Below, in pieces: positions 61,812 to 64,000 of a stretch of DNA of 64,000 bases (positions are counted from its first letter, which is position 1; each line of letters opens with the position of its first letter). The notes under the pieces are model-generated. The model had not been told where the DNA came from. It saw only the letters and a list, made by a program, of their open reading frames with translations, and did no database searches. The stretch covers positions 1 to 64,000 of the forward strand of contig JAEESW010000008.1 in assembly GCA_016290135.1 (NCBI GenBank). Reading direction: 5' to 3'. Both the position numbers and the translations under genes were made by a program. The DNA comes from a bacterium. Lineage in GTDB: Bacteria; UBP6; UBA1177.

Positions 61812-62369
61812 CTAACTGTTTATAATAAACCTCTCCGGAGTTGCGACTGCGTCCAGAGATTCGTCGAAAGGCTCGGAAAAACCTTCTCCGACGATCTGAA
61901 AGTCAAAAGCGACTCCGAGAGTCCGTGCATTTTTGTTTTTATATTTGAGCGTCGAGTCGTAAAAACCGCCGCCGTAGCCGATGCGTTCGCATTTTTCCGA
62001 AAAAGCGACCCCGGGAACAAGAAAAAGATCGATATTTTCGATGCCTGTCCTGTTGAGAGTCGTCTTCGGTTCAGGAATGTTGAAACTTCCTTTTTCAAAA
62101 TTGTCCAAGGATGCCGCTTCGTAAAAAGCGAGTTTTTTCGTTCCGTTTTCGACTCTGGGAAAGACAAAACGCTTGCCTTTTACTTCAAGCAGAGCCATCA
62201 GATCTACCTCGTTTTTTATCGGAACATAGAGCGCAATGATCTTGGAATTTTTAAAAATATCCAAAGAAATCAGACGATTGACGATTTTTTGACTCAGAAG
62301 GTCTATCTCTTCGGCACTCAACTTTTTCCTGAGTGCCAGAACATCTCTGCGCAGATCAGATTTTTCCAA
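61812..62369 (-). CDS. 5-Formyltetrahydrofolate cyclo-ligase
   Basis: A 185-residue enzyme that turns 5-formyl-THF into 5,10-methenyl-THF with ATP. KSDLRRDVLALRKKLS at the start, ALYVPIKNEVD, LVPGVAFSEKCERIGYGGGFYD (the ATP and substrate loop) and LGVAFDFQIV are family marks. First gene of the operon with rny and ymdB. Confidence 0.93.
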   Translation of the reverse strand: MEKSDLRRDVLALRKKLSAEEIDLLSQKIVNRLISLDIFKNSKIIALYVPIKNEVDLMALLEVKGKRFVFPRVENGTKKLAFYEAASLDNFEKGSFNIPEPKTTLNRTGIENIDLFLVPGVAFSEKCERIGYGGGFYDSTLKYKNKNARTLGVAFDFQIVGEGFSEPFDESLDAVATPERFIINS

Positions 62370-62669
62370 TTATATAAAAGCCTTACGGCTCCTCCGGGAA
62401 AAATATATATAAACATCCGGCTCATTCGTCGGATGAACTTGGTGGGAAAGTATTAAAACTGTATGGAAAAGTCAACTTTTCACTAAAATGATGTCTGACG
62501 CAGAGGCCGAAACCGGATCTCCCGCCGTTTTTTTGATGATTTTCGCTGGACCTCGCTCTGTATCCCGACAAAAAATGCTCACTTGCCGCCGACTTATTCC
62601 TTGACATTTTTAAGCTAAGATTTATCCTCGCGCATTATTCGTTTCTTTAATTTTGGAATAGGTGGAATC
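62370..62669. other. Divergent intergenic region
   Basis: A 300-base gap between the cyclo-ligase (minus) and the oxidoreductase (plus). It holds a CATCCG/CGGATG hairpin (62415-62437), a weak minus-strand promoter (AGTCAA/AAAGTA as TTGACT-17-TACTTT) and the plus-strand promoter at 62601. A 6S RNA is known to lie before this gene in many Gram-negative bacteria, but I could not fold one with confidence. Confidence 0.4.
62601..62628 (+). promoter_or_regulatory. Promoter of the 2Fe-2S/FAD oxidoreductase
   Basis: TTGACA (62601-62606), 16-base spacer, TATCCT (62623-62628); AGGTGG at 62660-62665 is the ribosome binding site of ATG 62670. Confidence 0.6.
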
Positions 62670-64000
62670 ATGACAAGAATTGAAAAACATCCCGTCCTTG
62701 AAGTTCCTCAGGGTCAAAAAGTTGTCGAATTTACTTTCGACGGCAGGAAGATGACCGGTTACGAAGGAGAGGCGGTAAGTTCCGCTCTTTTCGCGAACGG
62801 CGTGAGACAGTTTTCAGTCCACAGACACGGAAACGCTCCGCAAGGTATTTTCTGCGCAAACGGCCAGTGCAGCCAGTGCACGGTGATCATTGACGGACTG
62901 CCTCAGAAATCGTGTATCACCCCTCTCAAAGCGGGAATGAAGATCGAAACTCTCAACGGTGTCCCCAGACTTGCCGAAGACGACAGACCTGTCGGACACA
63001 CCGAAAGACGCAACGAAAGCTGCGATGTTCTCGTTGTCGGCGGCGGACCAAGCGGCCTCAACGCGACGATCGAACTTGCACAGCTCGGTTTCAACGTGAT
63101 CTTAGTTGACGACAAGGCACGCCTCGGCGGAAAACTGCTGCTCCAGACACACAAATTCTTCGGCAGCGAGGAAGACTGCTTTGCGGGAACGCGCGGCGTT
63201 GACATCGCACACATCCTCGAAGAGAAAGTCAGAAGCTTCAAAAACGTCAAAATATACACCGAAACAAGCGTTATCGGCGTTTTCAAAGACAAAAAGGCGG
63301 GTCTTTTCGTTGAAAACAGACACTATGTCCTCGTTGACTTCAAAGGACTTATCCTTTCAAGCGGCGCAAGAGAAAAGTCAGTCCTTTTCAAAGGCAACGA
63401 CCTTCCGGGCGTTTACGGCGCAGGCGCTTTCCAGACGCTTGTAAACCGCGACCTTGTCAAAGCTGCCAGGAAAATACTCATCATCGGAAGCGGAAACGTC
63501 GGTCTTATCGGCGCTTACCACGCTCTTCAGGCTGGTATCGAAGTCGCAGCCATCGTTGAGATCGCTCCCAAGATCAACGGCTACAAAGTCCATGCCGACA
63601 AAATAAAGAGGATGGGCGTTCCGATATATCTCAGCACGACGGTGATTTCGGCTGAAGGCGACGGAAAAGTCGAGAGAGTCACAGTCGCTCAAGTCGATGA
63701 AAAATGGAATCCGATACTCGAAACGGCGAGGACCTACGAGGTCGATACGCTCCTTGTCGCGGTAGGCCTGAGCTCGGCTGACGAGCTTTATACGCTGGCT
63801 GACCAGTATAAATTCAACGTAATGAAGACCGGAGACTGCGACGAGATCGCTGAGGCTTCTTCGGCTATGTTCGGCGGCAAGATCACCGGCAGAAAGATGG
63901 CGGCGGCTCTCGGCAGAACAGATGCTGCGATCGATGAAAGCTGGCTCAAAAAGGCGGCGGTACTCAAATCGAGACCTGGAAACACGAAAGAGCCGGAAAA
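62670..64000 (+). CDS. 2Fe-2S and FAD-dependent oxidoreductase, N-terminal part
   Basis: The first 443 codons of a gene that runs off the window. Residues 10-100 are a 2Fe-2S domain (Cys62, Cys67, Cys70, Cys82; pattern C-x4-C-x2-C-x11-C) as in the alpha subunit of sarcosine oxidase and HcnA-type proteins. The FAD site DVLVVGGGPSG is at about 119-129, and a second Rossmann motif, ILIIGSGNVG, for NAD(P) near 270. SSGAREKSVLFKGNDLPGVY is another conserved strand. It may oxidise an amine or thiol compound, or act as an electron-bifurcating subunit; the missing end would decide. Confidence 0.83.
   Translation, partial: MTRIEKHPVLEVPQGQKVVEFTFDGRKMTGYEGEAVSSALFANGVRQFSVHRHGNAPQGIFCANGQCSQCTVIIDGLPQKSCITPLKAGMKIETLNGVPRLAEDDRPVGHTERRNESCDVLVVGGGPSGLNATIELAQLGFNVILVDDKARLGGKLLLQTHKFFGSEEDCFAGTRGVDIAHILEEKVRSFKNVKIYTETSVIGVFKDKKAGLFVENRHYVLVDFKGLILSSGAREKSVLFKGNDLPGVYGAGAFQTLVNRDLVKAARKILIIGSGNVGLIGAYHALQAGIEVAAIVEIAPKINGYKVHADKIKRMGVPIYLSTTVISAEGDGKVERVTVAQVDEKWNPILETARTYEVDTLLVAVGLSSADELYTLADQYKFNVMKTGDCDEIAEASSAMFGGKITGRKMAAALGRTDAAIDESWLKKAAVLKSRPGNTKEPE

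Noticed and set aside
62370-62669. 6S RNA before the cyclo-ligase gene
   Set aside because: Known synteny suggests it, but the long stem with a central bubble could not be traced by eye.

Overview
The window is chromosomal DNA from a Gram-negative bacterium. Evidence for an outer membrane is a BamA/TamA-like barrel protein at 16.7-18.0 kb and many lipoproteins with clear lipoboxes. Several lipoproteins have long Asp/Glu-rich linkers, MopE-like DGIDQDC/DGDG segments, a choice-of-anchor-L-like domain, DUF1566 repeats or a PEGA domain. That style, with a folP-cdaA-ybbR cluster and RNase Y, fits Myxococcota/Bradymonadales-like or other former deltaproteobacterial anaerobes. The assignment is inference and cannot be fixed from this window. 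No rRNA, tRNA or CRISPR array was seen.

Layout. 0-18 kb is ordinary: the tail of an AraC regulator, serA, purB, a nuclease-like lipoprotein, a radical SAM protein, a WecA/TagO-type transferase, map, an overlapping minus-strand run (ABC ATPase, M23 peptidase, beta-propeller lipoprotein, CBM9-like protein), then folP-cdaA-ybbR-cysC, msrC and the barrel protein. 44.6-64 kb is again ordinary: a hybrid histidine kinase, a glycolate-oxidase-like operon, a PEGA-protein to suhB-like run, trmL, a nucleotide-transporter/HEAT protein with a separate cyclic-nucleotide domain, a glycosidase-like lipoprotein, the fcl-rny-ymdB operon and the start of a 2Fe-2S/FAD oxidoreductase.

18.2-44.6 kb is an accessory region rich in redox and detoxification genes. 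It holds five flavodoxin/FMN-reductase-type proteins, two aldo/keto reductases, an iron alcohol dehydrogenase, two metallo-beta-lactamase-fold hydrolases, a carboxymuconolactone decarboxylase-cupin protein, an alpha/beta hydrolase, a cyclophilin-like lipoprotein, and Cys-rich or metal-related proteins. About 24 copies of a 13-bp palindrome, consensus TGACACGGTGTCA (core TGAC-N5-GTCA), lie almost only between these genes. At four promoters two copies bracket a TTGACA-16-TATTCT promoter, one over -35 and one at about +1. A TGAC-N5-GTCA variant also sits beside the promoter of the TetR gene at 34208. The best reading is a dispersed TetR-controlled regulon for electrophile or redox stress, many of whose enzymes carry added export leaders and probably act outside the cytoplasm.

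Inside this region are two other notable units. One is a minus-strand operon of an NAD(P)-binding oxidoreductase, a zinc-type macrodomain, a SirTM-type sirtuin and an Rrf2 regulator, which looks like a reversible ADP-ribosylation switch tied to redox sensing. The other is a strongly AT-rich pair (26934-30059), a PLD-like protein plus an unknown helical protein, whose stop overlaps the start of an AlbA_2/Schlafen-type gene; it looks like a recently acquired, possibly defensive cassette. A dinB remnant, a probable frameshift in an XRE gene, and a flavodoxin that looks like a detached copy of part of a larger fusion show that the region is being rearranged.
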